Shown: positions 33,319-44,898, counted from the first letter of the stretch. The stretch: DNA of 64,000 nucleotides from Eurosta solidaginis (GCF_040869045.1 NC_090321.1:133725689-133789688), one strand, 5' to 3'. The notes: generated by a model from the sequence alone, not told the origin. Numbers and translations: made by a program.

Positions 33319-34480
33319 CACAAGTTTACAAATTCAGGTCAACTTTTGGATCTGAGCAGATAAGAGCGATTCTTAACTATATTTGATATGCTGAATTCGA
33401 ATCTGCATTCAGTTTTTCAAGATTGATTCTAGTTTCCGAGATCTCGCATGATAGCACCATTGTGCTGTTATAGCAGCTTTTAAATGGTGGCACTGCTTGA
33501 TAAGTAAGTAAAAATGGCAGAATGTTCATAAAAGTATGAACATATAACTACGCCGCTCTAAAATAAGTAAAGTTATACAGTCCACTAGAATTTAAGATAA
33601 TATTGTCATACATACATACTTACAAAACAAACAGGATAAGGTACCTAAACCTATCACACATACACACACATATGTACACACATACAGCCCACTTGAGGAA
33701 AGATAAGTATAACCAACCCTCATACAAAACAGATGGTTTCTTAATATTCAAGCAATGCCCTTGAACAAACAAACAATAGAAAGAACTTCGTCAAAGCATT
33801 AAACCGTGAAGGACCGGCTTTTCAGTACTTAGTCAAGTTGTTTCCTAAATTGTCATATGCAAAAATCAAAGAAGGAATATTTGTCGGACCTGATATTAGA
33901 AAACTAATGGCTGATAAAGAATTTACAAAATTTTTAACGCCCGATGAACAGCCGCGTGGGCATCTTTTCAAAATATCGTTCACCACTTTCTTGGTAATCA
34001 CAAATCCCCTAATTTTGAGGAAATTATTGGCGATATGTTGGAAAATTATCGCAAGATTGGAGCTCGGATGTCTCTAAAGATGCATTTTCTGCATTCCCAT
34101 CTCGATTTTTTTCCCGAAAACTTGGGTGATACGACCGACGAACAGGGAGAACGGTTACACCAAGATCTAGCCAACATTGAAAGACGATACCAAGGATTTT
34201 GGGATGAAGGCATGATGAGCGACTATTGTTGGACTCTTATACGCGAAACAGATACTAAACAATACAAAAGGCAAAGTTCCGCCAATCTTCATTTCTGATT
34301 TGTTACTTTTAAGTTAATAAAATGAATATTATTTGACAAAAATCTTAAAAAATGAATTTATTGACTATATTAAAAACTAGAATCAATCTTAAAAAACGGA
34401 ATGCAGATTCGGATTCAGCGTCATAAATTGACTTAAAAATCACTTTTAGTTGCCCAGATCCAAAACCGTGTATACTTGTG
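33319..34480. mobile_element. CACTA-like DNA transposon, 3-bp TSD GAA
   Basis: Inverted ends start CACAAGTTTAC on the left and CACAAGTATAC on the right, and the imperfect TIR extends roughly 100 bp inward (shared GAATCTGCATTC, AGATTGATTCTAGTTT). Removing it restores Gypsy A RT as QLR-IDKCKFM with one copy of GAA, so GAA is the target duplication. A 3-bp TSD with CAC termini fits CACTA/EnSpm-like elements. Harbinger also makes 3-bp TSDs but prefers TWA. Confidence 0.65.
33785..34298 (+). pseudogene. Transposon protein with HSHLDFFPENLG motif
   Basis: Two frames combine: NFVKALNREGPAFQYLVKLF, FPKLSYAKIKEGIFVGPDIR, then after a shift FQNIVHHFLGNHK, MSLKMHFLHSHLDFFPENLG, ERLHQDLANIERRYQGFWDE and a stop at 34298. 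I recall similar C-terminal regions in uncharacterised insect and cnidarian transposon proteins; no enzyme name is secure. It is the only coding content of the CACTA-like element and probably the 3' part of its transposase. Confidence 0.6.
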
Positions 34481-34976
34481 GAATTGATAAGTGTAAGTTT
34501 ATGAAATCGGAATTACATCGGGATTACAAAATATGGTATTAGGACCGATAAAAATAACGTAGATGCAGTTAATATTTCAAGAAATAGTAAGGATGTGCAT
34601 AGCTTTTTAGGACTCTGTTCATATTTTAGGAGGTTTATTAAAGGGTTTTCAATTGAAGCTGGTCCATTGTATAATTTAATACCAAAAGATGTTGGTTTTA
34701 AGTTTGGTGAAAAAGAATTGGCATGTTTCGAAAAATTGAAGATCAAGTTGATGGAAGCACCTACATTATGTATATATGATCCAAAGGACGAGACTCAATT
34801 TCATTGCGATGCAAGTTCTCGAGGGTTTGGCGCTATTCTTTTGCAAAAGAAAGGGGATGGGAAATTCCACCCAATTTTTTACTTTTCAAAACGTACTACT
34901 GATGCAGAAACCAAGTATCACAGTTTCGAATTAGAAACTTTGGCGATAATTTACGCATTAAGGAGGCTTAGAATAT
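34481..34976 (+). pseudogene. Gypsy A RT end and RNase H, first part
   Basis: After the CACTA-like insertion the reading continues with KYGIRTDKNNVDAV, then an open frame 34595-34976: HSFLGLCSYFRRFIKGFS (RT thumb), FHCDASSRGFGAILLQ (first RNase H Asp), FSKRTTDAETKYHSFELETL (Glu). It ends RRLRI, split by Gypsy B. The frame resumes exactly at 47235 with YLQGLKF once B and one ATAT are removed. Confidence 0.85.
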
Positions 34977-35559
34977 TGTAACGAATTTAGGAAATTCCTC
35001 TTATTGCAACCTTATACTAACGTTCGAATCACTAAACTGTTGAATAAATAACTCCACTATTCAATAATGCAAAATGGCCTTTATTAAAGTACTTCACAAT
35101 AAACACTTATACTTCGCAACTGATTGATAGCTTGCTTAAATCAAACTGATTGTCGCGCCTCCACTGTTGCTGCCTTTTTATAATCTGTGATTTCTCGTTC
35201 GTATCTTCTAGGCGCTTCCATTTCCAGAATCTACTAGTTGGCCATCAGCTATAAAATTACTACGTTTTTAGCTTCTCATATGCGCGTGTATGTGTGAACA
35301 CAATTATAATTGCATACTTTTGGGAGCATCTCAGATAAGATATCTGCAATGTGTTTGTATGTGTGAGCGACACTTGGACAACCATTGCACACTTTCGGGA
35401 GTATCTCAGATTTATGCATGTGGTTGTGCGTTGCTTCTCCGCTGCGTGTATGTACATATGTGTATACATAATGATTGAATTATTGATATGCATGCAAGTC
35501 ACTGCTTAGCATCGGCTTAGAGATGATAGTATCCCTTAGTGCTGCTAATATTCGTTACA
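34977..35559 (-). repeat. Gypsy B 3' LTR (left, minus-strand element)
   Basis: 583 bp. On the minus strand it has TATAAAAAGG (35182-35173), an initiator TCAGTT (35149-35144) about 33 bases downstream, and AATAAAGG (polyadenylation signal) near 35084, in promoter-R-polyA order. Pairs with 40180-40717 plus 47188-47234. Confidence 0.9.
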
Positions 35560-36953
35560 CTGCCAGTCAGATCGTCCCGATCAGACAAATATCTCGACGC
35601 TACCAGCCTTTCCAAATGAACAACTTTCATTTTGGTTCGTGGTTTGCCAATGGTTTGTATGCGGTACTCTACATCGTTGATCCGTTTTATAACTTTGTAT
35701 GGGCCTTCCCAATTACACTGCAATTTCGGGGACAAATCCTTTTTTCGTTGTGGGTTGTATAACAGCACCAAATTTCCTTCCTGAAAACCTTCCGAATTGC
35801 TTTATCGTATCTGGCTTTCATCTTGTCACTCATAATCTTTGATCGTTGCCTTACAAGATCGTGTATCTCTCTCATCTCTTCTTCCAACACCAGTGGATTT
35901 CTTGACATTTCTCTCCGCATCGGCATCTATCCCAAACTTCAAATCAGCTGGCAGTCGAAGGTCATTGCCAAAAATTACTTTTGCCGGGGTTTGGCCCGTT
36001 GTCTCTGATCGGTAAGCCATCAAGAATAATGGTATGCGGGCATCCCACTCCTTATGGTACTTGTCTACTACTTTCCTTAAATGCTCCTCCAAGGTTCTAT
36101 TGAAACGTTCCACCATACCATCGGACTGAGGATGCAATCCATTTTTCCGTGTTTTTCGAATGCCTAATGATTTACACATTTCCTGGAACACAGCTTATTC
36201 GAAATTCCTGCCTTGGTCAGAATGTAACTCCATTGGTGCCCCATACCTTGCAACCCAATTGTTTATAAACACTTCTGCTACTGTTTCCGCTTCTTGATTT
36301 GGGATTGGGTATACCTCTGGCCATTTGCTGAAATAATCCACAACCACCAGTACACATTTGTTTCCGCAGTTCCTAGTAGGAAATGGACCTGCGACATCCA
36401 TAGCGATCCTTTCAAATGGCGCACCTGAGTTATATTGCTTCATCTGGCCATAACTTCGGGTTTTGGGCCCTTTCGCTCTGCTGCAAACCTCGCAGTTCGC
36501 AATCCACTCAGTGACCGACTGACGGCAACCAACCCAATAGAATCTCTGTTTAATCTTCTCGAGCGTCTTTGTGATTCCAAGATGACCTCCGCTTGGACCA
36601 TTATGCAGCTCGCTGAGCACGTCAGGAATCCTCTTTCTGGGAACAGCTATTAGTTTCTTCTTGCATTGACCATCCTCACTCTCCCATACTCGATGCAAGC
36701 AACCGGATATTAATTCTAAACTGTTCCACTGTGCCCAATATGACTTCGCAATGGGACTCTCTGCTGACATCTCTTCCCTGTGTGGTCTTTCGTTTCGTTC
36801 AAGCCCTTGCATGACATGTGAGAGATCTGTATCTTCTAGCTGAGACTTTCTTAGTTGTTCCTTGTCGCATTCATCCGTACAAGTTATAGTCATTAGCCGG
36901 GCATCTATAATGTCTTCTTTAGCCTCGGCCTTTGAACAGTGTTTGCATTCCAA
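35517..36953 (-). pseudogene. Gypsy B integrase
   Basis: The minus-strand frame 36953-36195 holds the HHCC zinc domain (HLGITKTLEKIKQRFYW, then CEVCSRAKGPKTRSYGQ) and catalytic core: IAMDVAGPFP, LVVVDYFSKWPEVYPI and HSDQGRNFE. A stop follows, then LHPQSDGMVERFNRTLEEHL (catalytic Glu) in 36191-35826. A last frame gives NWEGPYKVIKRINDVEYRI (35771-35517), the C-terminal domain. All three DDE residues are present, but the chain is broken by a stop and a frameshift. Confidence 0.85.
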
Positions 36954-38296
36954 ACTACATGGTCTTCATGACATTGCATCAGCATTTCCATGGGTACTAC
37001 CTTTTCGATGCTCAATGGAAAAGTCATAGCTTTGTAGTCGCTCGATCCACCGTGCCCATTGTCCTTCCGAATTACGAATTGCAGAAGGCATTTCAACGCT
37101 GCGTGATCTGTCCTGACGCGAAATCGCTGGCCGTAGAGGTATTTGTGAAAATGTTTAATGCACTCCACCAAAGCCAACAGTTCTCTCCGTGTAACGCAGT
37201 AGTTCCTCTCTGGTTTTCCAATTGAACGGCTGTAATATGCAACTACCTTCTCCTGTCCATCAACCAGTTGTGACAAAACGCCTCCTACAGCATATCCACT
37301 CGCATCGGTATCTAGAATAAATGTTGCTCCTGGAATCGGATATGCCAACATTGGGGCAGTGCACATACGCTCCTTCAATGTTTGGAAAGCCACCTCTTGC
37401 TCCTTTTTCCACTCAAAAGCTTTATTTTTTCTTGCAATCTCATGGAGGCTATGGGCTATGCTGGAAAAGTTTGGTACAAATCGGCGGTAATATGTGCACA
37501 GCCCAAGGAAACTTCTTAATTCATGCAAGTTCTGTGGTCTTGACCAATCCTTTACTGCCTCTATCTTTTCATTCGCAGTACATATGCCTTCTGTCGTTAC
37601 ATTGTGACCCAAATAATTTACTTCCTTTTTAAACAGCGCACACTCTTTGGGACTTAGTTTCAGACCAGCGCCAGCTATTCTCTGGAAAACTTCCTCCAAG
37701 TTTTTAAGAGGTTCATCGAAGTTCTTGCCCAATACGATGATGTCGTCCAGGTATACCAAGCATGTTTTCCAATGCAGTCCTTTCAATACCTGATCCATGA
37801 GTCTCTCAAAAGTAGCTGGTGCATTACAAAGTCCAAAGGGCATTACTGTAAATTGCCAAAGACCATCTCCGACGCTGTCGCTCATTTCTTGTACGATTTG
37901 ACTCACAACTTCCCGCTTGGCCAGTGGAACACTACAAGGAGCTTGACGTATCGGCCTCGCGTCTCCAGTCTCAATTTGATGTTTCACAACATTGGTGCGG
38001 CCTGGTTTGGAACCATCCTGGTCAAATATGTTTGCGTACTTTAGGAGCAGTTGCTTTGCCTTACTCTGATAATCTTGATCTAGCCCCTCCGTCCATGCCG
38101 TGATGTCATTTGAAAGATCAGTCTTGCTAGTTGAAACGTGTTCCTGGAGCTGTTCACAGTTAATAACTATTTCAGCCTCTTGGCATCTTCCCAATATAGC
38201 TCTTTTTGTCAGTTTGAGTGGTGACTTGAACTCATTGAGTACTCTTACCGGAATACGTCCATCATGTTTTGTCATAGCCAGGGTTTTTTCCTCCAA
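36905..38296 (-). pseudogene. Gypsy B reverse transcriptase (palm deleted) and RNase H
   Basis: A single 463-codon frame: an RT upstream region ending LAKREVVSQIVQEM jumps directly to LWQFTVMPFGLCNAPATF. The stretch that normally carries motif A (first catalytic Asp) is therefore missing. YLDDIIVLG remains. Thumb (LHELRSFLGLCTYYRRF) and RNase H (FILDTDASGYAVGGVL, RTDHAALKCLL) follow. The reading stays open across the deletion. Polymerase activity is not expected. Confidence 0.85.
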
Positions 38297-38361
38297 CTAT
38301 GTTCGGTGCTGATTTGTTTGCTGCTTCGACAACCCAAAATTTGTTTGTCCCACAATCTCCA

Positions 38362-38706
38362 TCAACCTTTGCTTGGTGGTTTTTGGTGGTATTTGCTGAC
38401 TCTCTTCCACCAGCACTCGTTTACTGCTGTAGCCTCTCTCGTAGCAAGTGGTACATCCATGTTCTTATATCGCATCGTCTTGCTTTGCATATCGATCTTG
38501 ATGCCTGGATCGATTAAGAAGTCCACTCCAATTATGATTTCATCAACAATCTCTGCCACTATAAAATTGTGTAGTACCGTGACATTCCCAATTGCTACTT
38601 CAGTAACTTTCAGTACTTTAGTAAACGTTCCTTTCCATCCACATGTCCTCCGACAGTAAGATTGTTTGACCTTCTTCCAATTTGTGAGATAGAGATTATG
38701 GGGCAT
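38362..38706 (-). pseudogene. Gypsy B protease-region fragment
   Basis: The minus-strand frame reads VLHNFIVAEIVDEIIIGVDF then LIDPGIKIDMQSKTMRY, the flap-to-C-terminal part of a retropepsin. The DTG active site would lie in the damaged sequence between this and Gag (38706-38750), and I could not see it intact. Confidence 0.65.
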
Positions 38707-38749
38707 TCAATTGAGGGAGCCAGCTGTCGCCCCTTGCGGCTGACTCGCT

Positions 38750-40158
38750 TTAGTTTAACGATCGATTGGTCTTGGAGATTTGCTCATCTCCTTCAGCTCT
38801 GCGTTTACGACCACCTACATTGCTGGAAGTATTATAGTATATAGGGTTGGTGTTGCAATGACGTGCAATGTGACCTGGGTTGCCGCACTTGAAACATTTC
38901 ATAACTCCCGTATTTTTCTGTTGTGATCCCTTCAGTGCTTCCAAAATTGTGTCTACCCAATCTGGCCTTTCCACTTCCACACGATAGGCTTTGTACGCTG
39001 GCTTGCTTAAAAGTGAGGCTGTTTCCTGAGTTAGTGCATGGGATACCGTTTCAGCAAATGTCAGCTTTGGGTTTGCGTATGTAGCACGCTTCGTTTCCAC
39101 GTCCCGTATGCCATTTATAAAACTCTGGATTTTTACCCTCTCGATATATTCCACGGGTGCGTCCGCATTTGCGAGATGAGCCAATCTTTCAATATCCGAG
39201 GCAAACTCCTGCAAAGTCTCATTCGCTCTTTGGTGACGGTTTTGCAACTCAATTTGGTATATCTGTTTTCTATGGTCGCTTCCGTATCGCCTCTGTAGAG
39301 CACTCACCAAAGTTTCGTAGTTGTTCCGCTCTCCCTCGGGAATCGTCTGTAGTATTTCAGCAGCAGATCCTTTCAATGCCACGAATAGTGCAGCAACTTT
39401 ATCTTCAGCATTCCAGTTGTTCACTGTTGCGGTCTTATCTAACTGGATCTTAAATACCTGGAAAGGAACAGAGCCGTCAAAAGATGGAGCTTTTACCTTC
39501 GTATTGCTTGCTGAAACAACTGGCCGATTTAGTTGCAGCTCCTGTATACGACCTTTTAAAGCATCTACCTCAGCCTCGATTTTGTTCTCAATCTGCATTA
39601 TTTTTTAGTCCATACGGGCTTCTAGTTGTGCAGAGATCTGCGATGATACCTGTGCTGAAATTAGTCCCAATATTTCGGGTATACGTGCCTCCTGTGTTTC
39701 AATCCTGGATGTTATTTGTGACGACATTTCGGATATACGTGTCTCCTGTGAGTCCATCTTGGATATTAAACGTATCTCTTGCGATTCCAGTTGAGATGAC
39801 ATTTGTCTTTCCTGGGCTTCAATCTTGGATGTTATACGTGTCTCCTGTGTGATGCCATATATGTCTTCTGTTCTGCCAGTTGAGATGACACTGTCGATGT
39901 TTGAGCAGATATTGCAGCCAAAATCGTGTTCAAGTCTGTGCTCGTAACTGTCTGCGATGTTTCGTTTTTCTCTTCAATTTTTGTTGTTATCTCGTCGCCA
40001 TCGAGATGAAAGGCATACTCTTCCACGTTAATTCCTTCTGCTTCCATTGCCTCTCGTAGTCGTGTCTGAAGTTCGAGTTTAATGCCGCTTGTATTCAATC
40101 AACGGCCCTCCAACGCCTTCTTCAGTTGCTGGATTTTCAACTCACTTAACTTTGCCAT
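38750..40158 (-). pseudogene. Gypsy B Gag: SAP motif, coiled coil, CCHC knuckle
   Basis: Start ATG at 40158 gives MAKLSELKIQQLKKALEGR, a stop, then LNTSGIKLELQTRLREAM: a clear SAP motif. A heptad-rich region follows (ISSQLESQEIRL-like repeats, 39605-39802). Next is an open 282-codon frame (39598-38750) with the capsid-like FDGSVPFQVFKIQLDK, LQEFASDIERLAHLANAD and the knuckle CFKCGNPGHIARHC. Only 21 bases separate LTR and ATG. Confidence 0.85.
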
Positions 40159-40179
40159 GTCCTTGTTGTCCTCTGGAAT

Positions 40180-40717
40180 TGTAACGAATTTAAAGTAATT
40201 CCTCTTATTTTCAACCTTCTACTAACGTTCGAATCACTAAACTGTTGAATAAATAACTCCACTATTCAATAATGCAAAATGGCCTTTATTAAAGTACTTC
40301 ACAATAAACACTTATACTTCGCAACTGATTGATAGCTTGCTTAAATCAAACTGATTGCCGCGCCTCCACTGTTGCTGCCTTTTTATATTCTGTGATTTCT
40401 CGTTCGCATCTTCTATGCGCTTCCATTTCCAGAATCTACTAGCTGGCCATCAGCTATAAAATTACTACGTTTTTCATATGCGCGTGTATGTGTGAACACA
40501 ATTATAATTGCATACTTTTGGTAGCATCTCAGATAAGATATCTGCAATGTGTTTGTATGTGTGAGCGACACTTGCACAACCATTGCATACTTTCGGGAGT
40601 ATTTTTGCATGTGTATTTATGCTTGTGGTTGTGCGTTGCTTCTCCGTTGCGTGTATGTACATATGTGTAGACATAATGATTGAATTATTGATGTGCATGC
40701 AAGTCACTGCTTAGCAT
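40180..40717 (-). repeat. Gypsy B 5' LTR, distal part (split by Gypsy C)
   Basis: Matches 34977-35512 almost base for base up to CACTGCTTAGCAT, where Gypsy C starts. The remaining 47 bases (CGGCTTAGAG...TTCGTTACA) are at 47188-47234. Confidence 0.9.
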
Positions 40718-42112
40718 TGTGAGGGCCCAAATCCACCGGCTTTGAGGCCCACACATTCGAACCTAGATAATCTACAATTACAAATTATATATCATTTTTC
40801 GAAGCACCCTAATGCATATGACAATGAATTTATATCAGTGCATATAGGATGTAATACATACAAACCTGAATTATATAAATTGAATTTACACACAAAAAAT
40901 AATCAATTTTTTGAAACGCCCTAATATACACTTATATATTTATTATTTCGCAAAAACATAATTTTCTCTGCCCGCATACGGTAAATATTTTGGTTGAACA
41001 TTATAATTTTCACAGATATCCCATAGCCAGCTGGAATTCTAACCAACGACGGGAATACAGCAACGCAACAAGCAACACACATAAGCTCCCATTGCAAGAG
41101 CACCAAAAATGTGCAAGCATACGTATACAAAGAAATTGCGACCAAGCATAGCAAGCATTGAAGCGAACCGTCAAGGCGAACATCGCACAAAGAGGAAACA
41201 AAAAAAAAGCAATGTACTAAAAAGACGTCACCTTAGCATATCAACAACACAGCGTGGGTACTAGGCAGCCATAAACATTACACTTACGAAGGGCAACCAA
41301 CTCGTTGACAACAACAAGACACAATTAGCAGGCAACAGAGGGAAATTGAAAGTAACTATGCTAACTAACTGGAGATGCGTACCAATGAACTCGCATGCTA
41401 GGGGGCAGTCCAAGGGAAATTACTACATATGTAATTTAGAAATAAATACTTATATACAAGTAGATAATCGATTATATGGGTGGAATAATACCGTTTAACG
41501 TAGGATACCTTATGTAAATACATATAATAAGTAAGATTTATTGTTGCAGGACAACTGTCCACTGACATGTTAAAATGGCGACCAATTTTGCGAATTTGAG
41601 TAGTAGCTAGCTAGGTATAGTAGCCTGCTAACGCCTTGTTTAGCGGTGAATGGGATTTTTCCATCTCACGAGTTCTTTATTTTAGTAACTTTGGGGGTTT
41701 TTCCAACCCCATCGTTAGAGGGATTGTGGTGGTTTTTCCACCTCCGCAACCTTCAGGAAGAGCAGGGTATCTTTAAGTTGTATACTCGGTGGGGGTTTTA
41801 CCAACTCCACCGACTGGGAGGAAGTGGTGGTTCTCCACCTCCGCTTTCTTTACGAATAGGTTGAGATTTTAGCTTAAGAGTAGTCCCGGTGGGGGTTTTC
41901 CCAACCCATCGGCGTAGAACCGACGGTGGTTTCCCCACCTCCGTCGCCGTCGCTTTAAGGGTAGTTTTGCAATTGATATGAATACAGTTTATAACGTTTT
42001 AACAACAAACAGGATCTTTCTCTTTAAAAGGAGACAATAGGGATTCTTCTCTCTTGCCACAGGGATCCTGGGCGCACTAAGCATACCCCGGCATACGGAA
42101 AAGTCCGTCACA
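40718..42112 (+). repeat. Gypsy C 5' LTR (1395 bp)
   Basis: A long LTR with a distinctive run of GGGGGTTTT/CCAACCCC-type and GGTGGTTTT/CCACCTCC-type hairpins at 41690-41945. The matching 3' LTR carries the same series except the last module. Confidence 0.9.
41690..41945 (+). repeat. Alternating hairpin modules in Gypsy C LTR
   Basis: Six self-complementary modules alternate in type: GGGGGTTTTTCCAACCCC, GTGGTGGTTTTTCCACCTCC, CGGTGGGGGTTTTACCAACT followed by CCACCG, GTGGTGGTTCTCCACCTCC, CGGTGGGGGTTTTCCCAACC followed by CATCGG, and GGTGGTTTCCCCACCTCCG. Spacers are 12-45 bases. The same series recurs at 46797-47020 with the sixth module lost. Confidence 0.75.
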
Positions 42113-42114
42113 AA

Positions 42115-42132
42115 TGGCGCCCGAGCAGGGAC
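42115..42132 (+). promoter_or_regulatory. Primer-binding site, tRNA-Lys type (Gypsy C)
   Basis: TGGCGCCCGAGCAGGGAC lies two bases after the LTR end. It is complementary to a lysine-tRNA-like 3' end (GTCCCTGCTCGGGCGCCA). Confidence 0.85.
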
Positions 42133-42237
42133 TCTGAATACATAGACTCATGGTAAACAAGTAAAAACACGAGGATAACCACAGAGGATAGGGAGGATAT
42201 AAGCATACAGAAACCAACGAGGGACACATAGACACAA

Positions 42238-43320
42238 TGGCAAGAGTCACGTGGGTATATTACCTCAACCGCGAGGAGCTGGTGAAGTAAGCGGTAGAAT
42301 TTGAACTAGAGAGCAGTGGAACAGTGGATGAGTTACGAAAGCGCTTGGCGAGCTTCATCCAAGCGCAAGGTAGCGAGTTAAACCACGAGGCCCGTTTCAT
42401 CGAATTAGAGACCCAGCATCCAAGACAAACAACTCCAAGGCCTGGCGACCAGCTAGCGTTACCAGGCAGCAGCGGAGTTTCAGCCGCGAATCAAACGATG
42501 GGGCAGAAGAAGGATCCGGTCGATACACCCAGAAACGAGGAGCAGCAGATATACGCGATGTACCAACCAGCACGGCATACAAATATAATGGATCGAGTAC
42601 GTAAATGGAGTCTGAAATATGACGGTGGCAAGGACCCGATATGTTTTATTGAACGGGTGGAGGAGCTGGCCGACAGTTACGAAGTTGGTCCCGATTCCAT
42701 CCCACGAGCGTTACCTAAGTTGCTGAAGGACAAGGCCTTGGTGTGGTACCGGAACAACAACTGGCAGTGGCAAGAGTGGGAAGCCTTCAAGAAGGACAGC
42801 CGGCAGCGTACGCAACGAGCAGGTGAGCAGTTTAAAGATTACGTTTTATCGTTACAGGCACTCATGCCTCACGCTGACTACAACGTTGAGCAGAAGCTGA
42901 ACCGGATTTACCGAAATTGTCGACGAGAGTTCCAGCTTTACATCAAACGGAGCGAGTTCACCAGCCTAGAGGAACTGGTAAGCATGGCCGAGGACTACGC
43001 GAACATCATACCGGAGAAAGAAACGCTGAGGCCAGCGGCAAAACCTTTGTGCCTCGACGGCCAGCCGAGCACTATCACTATATGCACGAAGATGAGAGAC
43101 AAGGAGATCGGAGACCGGAGGCGCAACGACAAACGGGCACGCCAGAGCATGCGACGATACCACACCAAGGGCCCATCGATCCACGGAACGCATGCAGGCG
43201 ATGCGGAGAAAGCGGACACTAAGCACATGGGTGTCGCAACGAACGAAGAGATTTCAGCTGGCAGGTATACTAACGCGTGACTGCTGTCGTGGACAGCAGG
43301 GAAACGGGCAGAGACCTCAT
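42238..43320 (+). pseudogene. Gypsy C Gag with SAP-like N-terminus
   Basis: From ATG 42238: YYLNREELVK, a stop, then AVEFELESSGTVDELRKRLA, resembling a SAP motif. 42324-43280 stays open: a Gln/Pro linker, then ICFIERVEELADSYEVGPDS, LPKLLKDKALVWYRNNNWQW and FQLYIKRSEFTSLEELVSMA (Retrotrans_gag-like). The zinc knuckle CRRCGESGH appears in the +1 frame at about 43200, so a frameshift lies in the last third. Related to Gypsy D Gag. Confidence 0.8.
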
Positions 43321-43961
43321 TGGTATTGAGGGGTGGCGTCTCAACAAACCCAACCTCGTACTCAGTAAGCACATTTAGGCAGGCCCAAGGGCGAATCTTG
43401 GCTGCAGTAACCCTGGATGGAGAAGAAGTCATGGCGTCAGTAGATACGGGGGCGACACGAAGTTTCATCAGCGAGAAGACAGCGGCGAAAATAGGCGCAC
43501 GGAGATTCAAGAAGATACAGACACGAGTGGTGATGGGCGATGGCAGTGTAGCATGGATAGCGGAGGCAGTGGACGCGGAGGTAAAACTGGGGGATCAAGT
43601 GCATCAGAATGAGTTGTTAGTTCGCCCTGGGTTAGTCGACAGCATAGTGATAGGGACATACTATCTGGCAAATGCTAAATTTGAGCTGAGGTGCGGCAAC
43701 GAAACAATAACGCTACGATCAGAAGAGAGAGCGCAGGAGATAGTAACGTGTACAACCATGATGGAGGACGAAGGTAGCGCAAGTATCGAGAAAGACGTGA
43801 GGAGTGACGTGGCGGTGAGTACCTTTCTAAAGCGTGAATTACAGATTTTCGAACAGATGACAGGAGTATCCAACGTTGCTACGCATAAGATAGTTATGCG
43901 AGATGACCGTCCAATCAAACAGCGGTATTTCCCTAAGAACCCAAGATGCAGGAGATCATAA
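43320..43961 (+). pseudogene. Gypsy C protease
   Basis: An open 213-codon frame with VMASVDTGATRSFISEKTAA (active-site DTGA) and a later LVRPGLVDSIVIGTYYLANA. A linker to RT follows ([28 protein letters not shown]). A frameshift at about 43940 separates it from RT. Confidence 0.85.
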
Positions 43962-44898
43962 ACAAGGAGGTAGGCAAACTGATAGAGAAGGGTTGCATCG
44001 AACCGTCTCACAGCCCACACAGTGCACCAATAGTTCTAGCCCGGAAGAAGAACGGCAAATGGAGACTCTGCGTTGACTATCGGCAGCTCAACGCTCGCTC
44101 ATGCCAGATGCGTACCCACTCCCATGAATACAACATATCTTGGATAGACTACGTAGCGCGCGTTTTATCAGCAGTCTGGACCTCAAAAATGGTTATTGGC
44201 AAATCCCGATGGAAGAAGATAGCAAGAAGTATACAGCATTCACCGTGCCCGGCCGATGGTTGTATCAATGGAAAGTGATGCCGTTCGGTCTACATTCCGC
44301 TCCGGCTACGTTTCAGCGAGCACTCGACCGTGTTATTGGCCCAGAGTTGGAACCAAATACGTTTGCCTACCTGGATGATATCATCATCACCAGCACAACC
44401 TTGTAAGAGCATATAAAGCACCTAGGAGAAGTATTTCGGCGGCTACGGAGGGCGAATCTGAAGGTCAACCCAGAGAAATGTGAGTTTTTTAAGAAAAGTT
44501 TGAAATATCAAGGCCACGTCGTCAGCGAGGAAGGAATACACACGGATCCCGACAAAGTTGCGGCTATCAAGGAGCTGACGCCACCACACAACGTACGAGA
44601 GTTAAGGCGATTTCTGGGGATAGTATCATGGTACCGGAGGTTCGTACCCGACTTTTCACAAGTTGCGCACACACTGACGTCAATGTTGAAGAAGGGAAGT
44701 AGGTGGAAATGGTCCGAAGAACAACAGGCGGCATTCGAAGCGTTGAAGAATGCACAGTCGGATAAGCAAGTCCGGCAGCAGAAAGAAGTATACGTTCACC
44801 CCGTGAGCGTGGTAAGTCGAAGGCGACTCACCAAGCCCCGAATGGGGGCTTCACCGAAGCTCCCATCGGGGAACAAACGAGACGACCGACGACGATAG
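43946..44898 (+). pseudogene. Gypsy C reverse transcriptase fused to pol tail
   Basis: Frames in order: [20 protein letters not shown] and [10 protein letters not shown]; after a shift [20 protein letters not shown] (motif A Asp), [29 protein letters not shown] (YLDD), a stop, then VRELRRFLGIVSWYRRFVPD and EEQQAAFEALKNAQ. At about 44755 the reading switches to a basic tail, QSDKQVRQQKEVYVHPVSVV, which looks like the polyprotein C-terminus. RNase H and integrase are therefore deleted. Confidence 0.85.

Noticed and set aside
35290..40098. Plus-strand ORFs between 35.3 and 40.1 kb (for example 37321-37632, 38264-38659, 39484-39852)
   Set aside because: They are shadows opposite the minus-strand Gypsy B polyprotein, whose domains and motifs explain the region.
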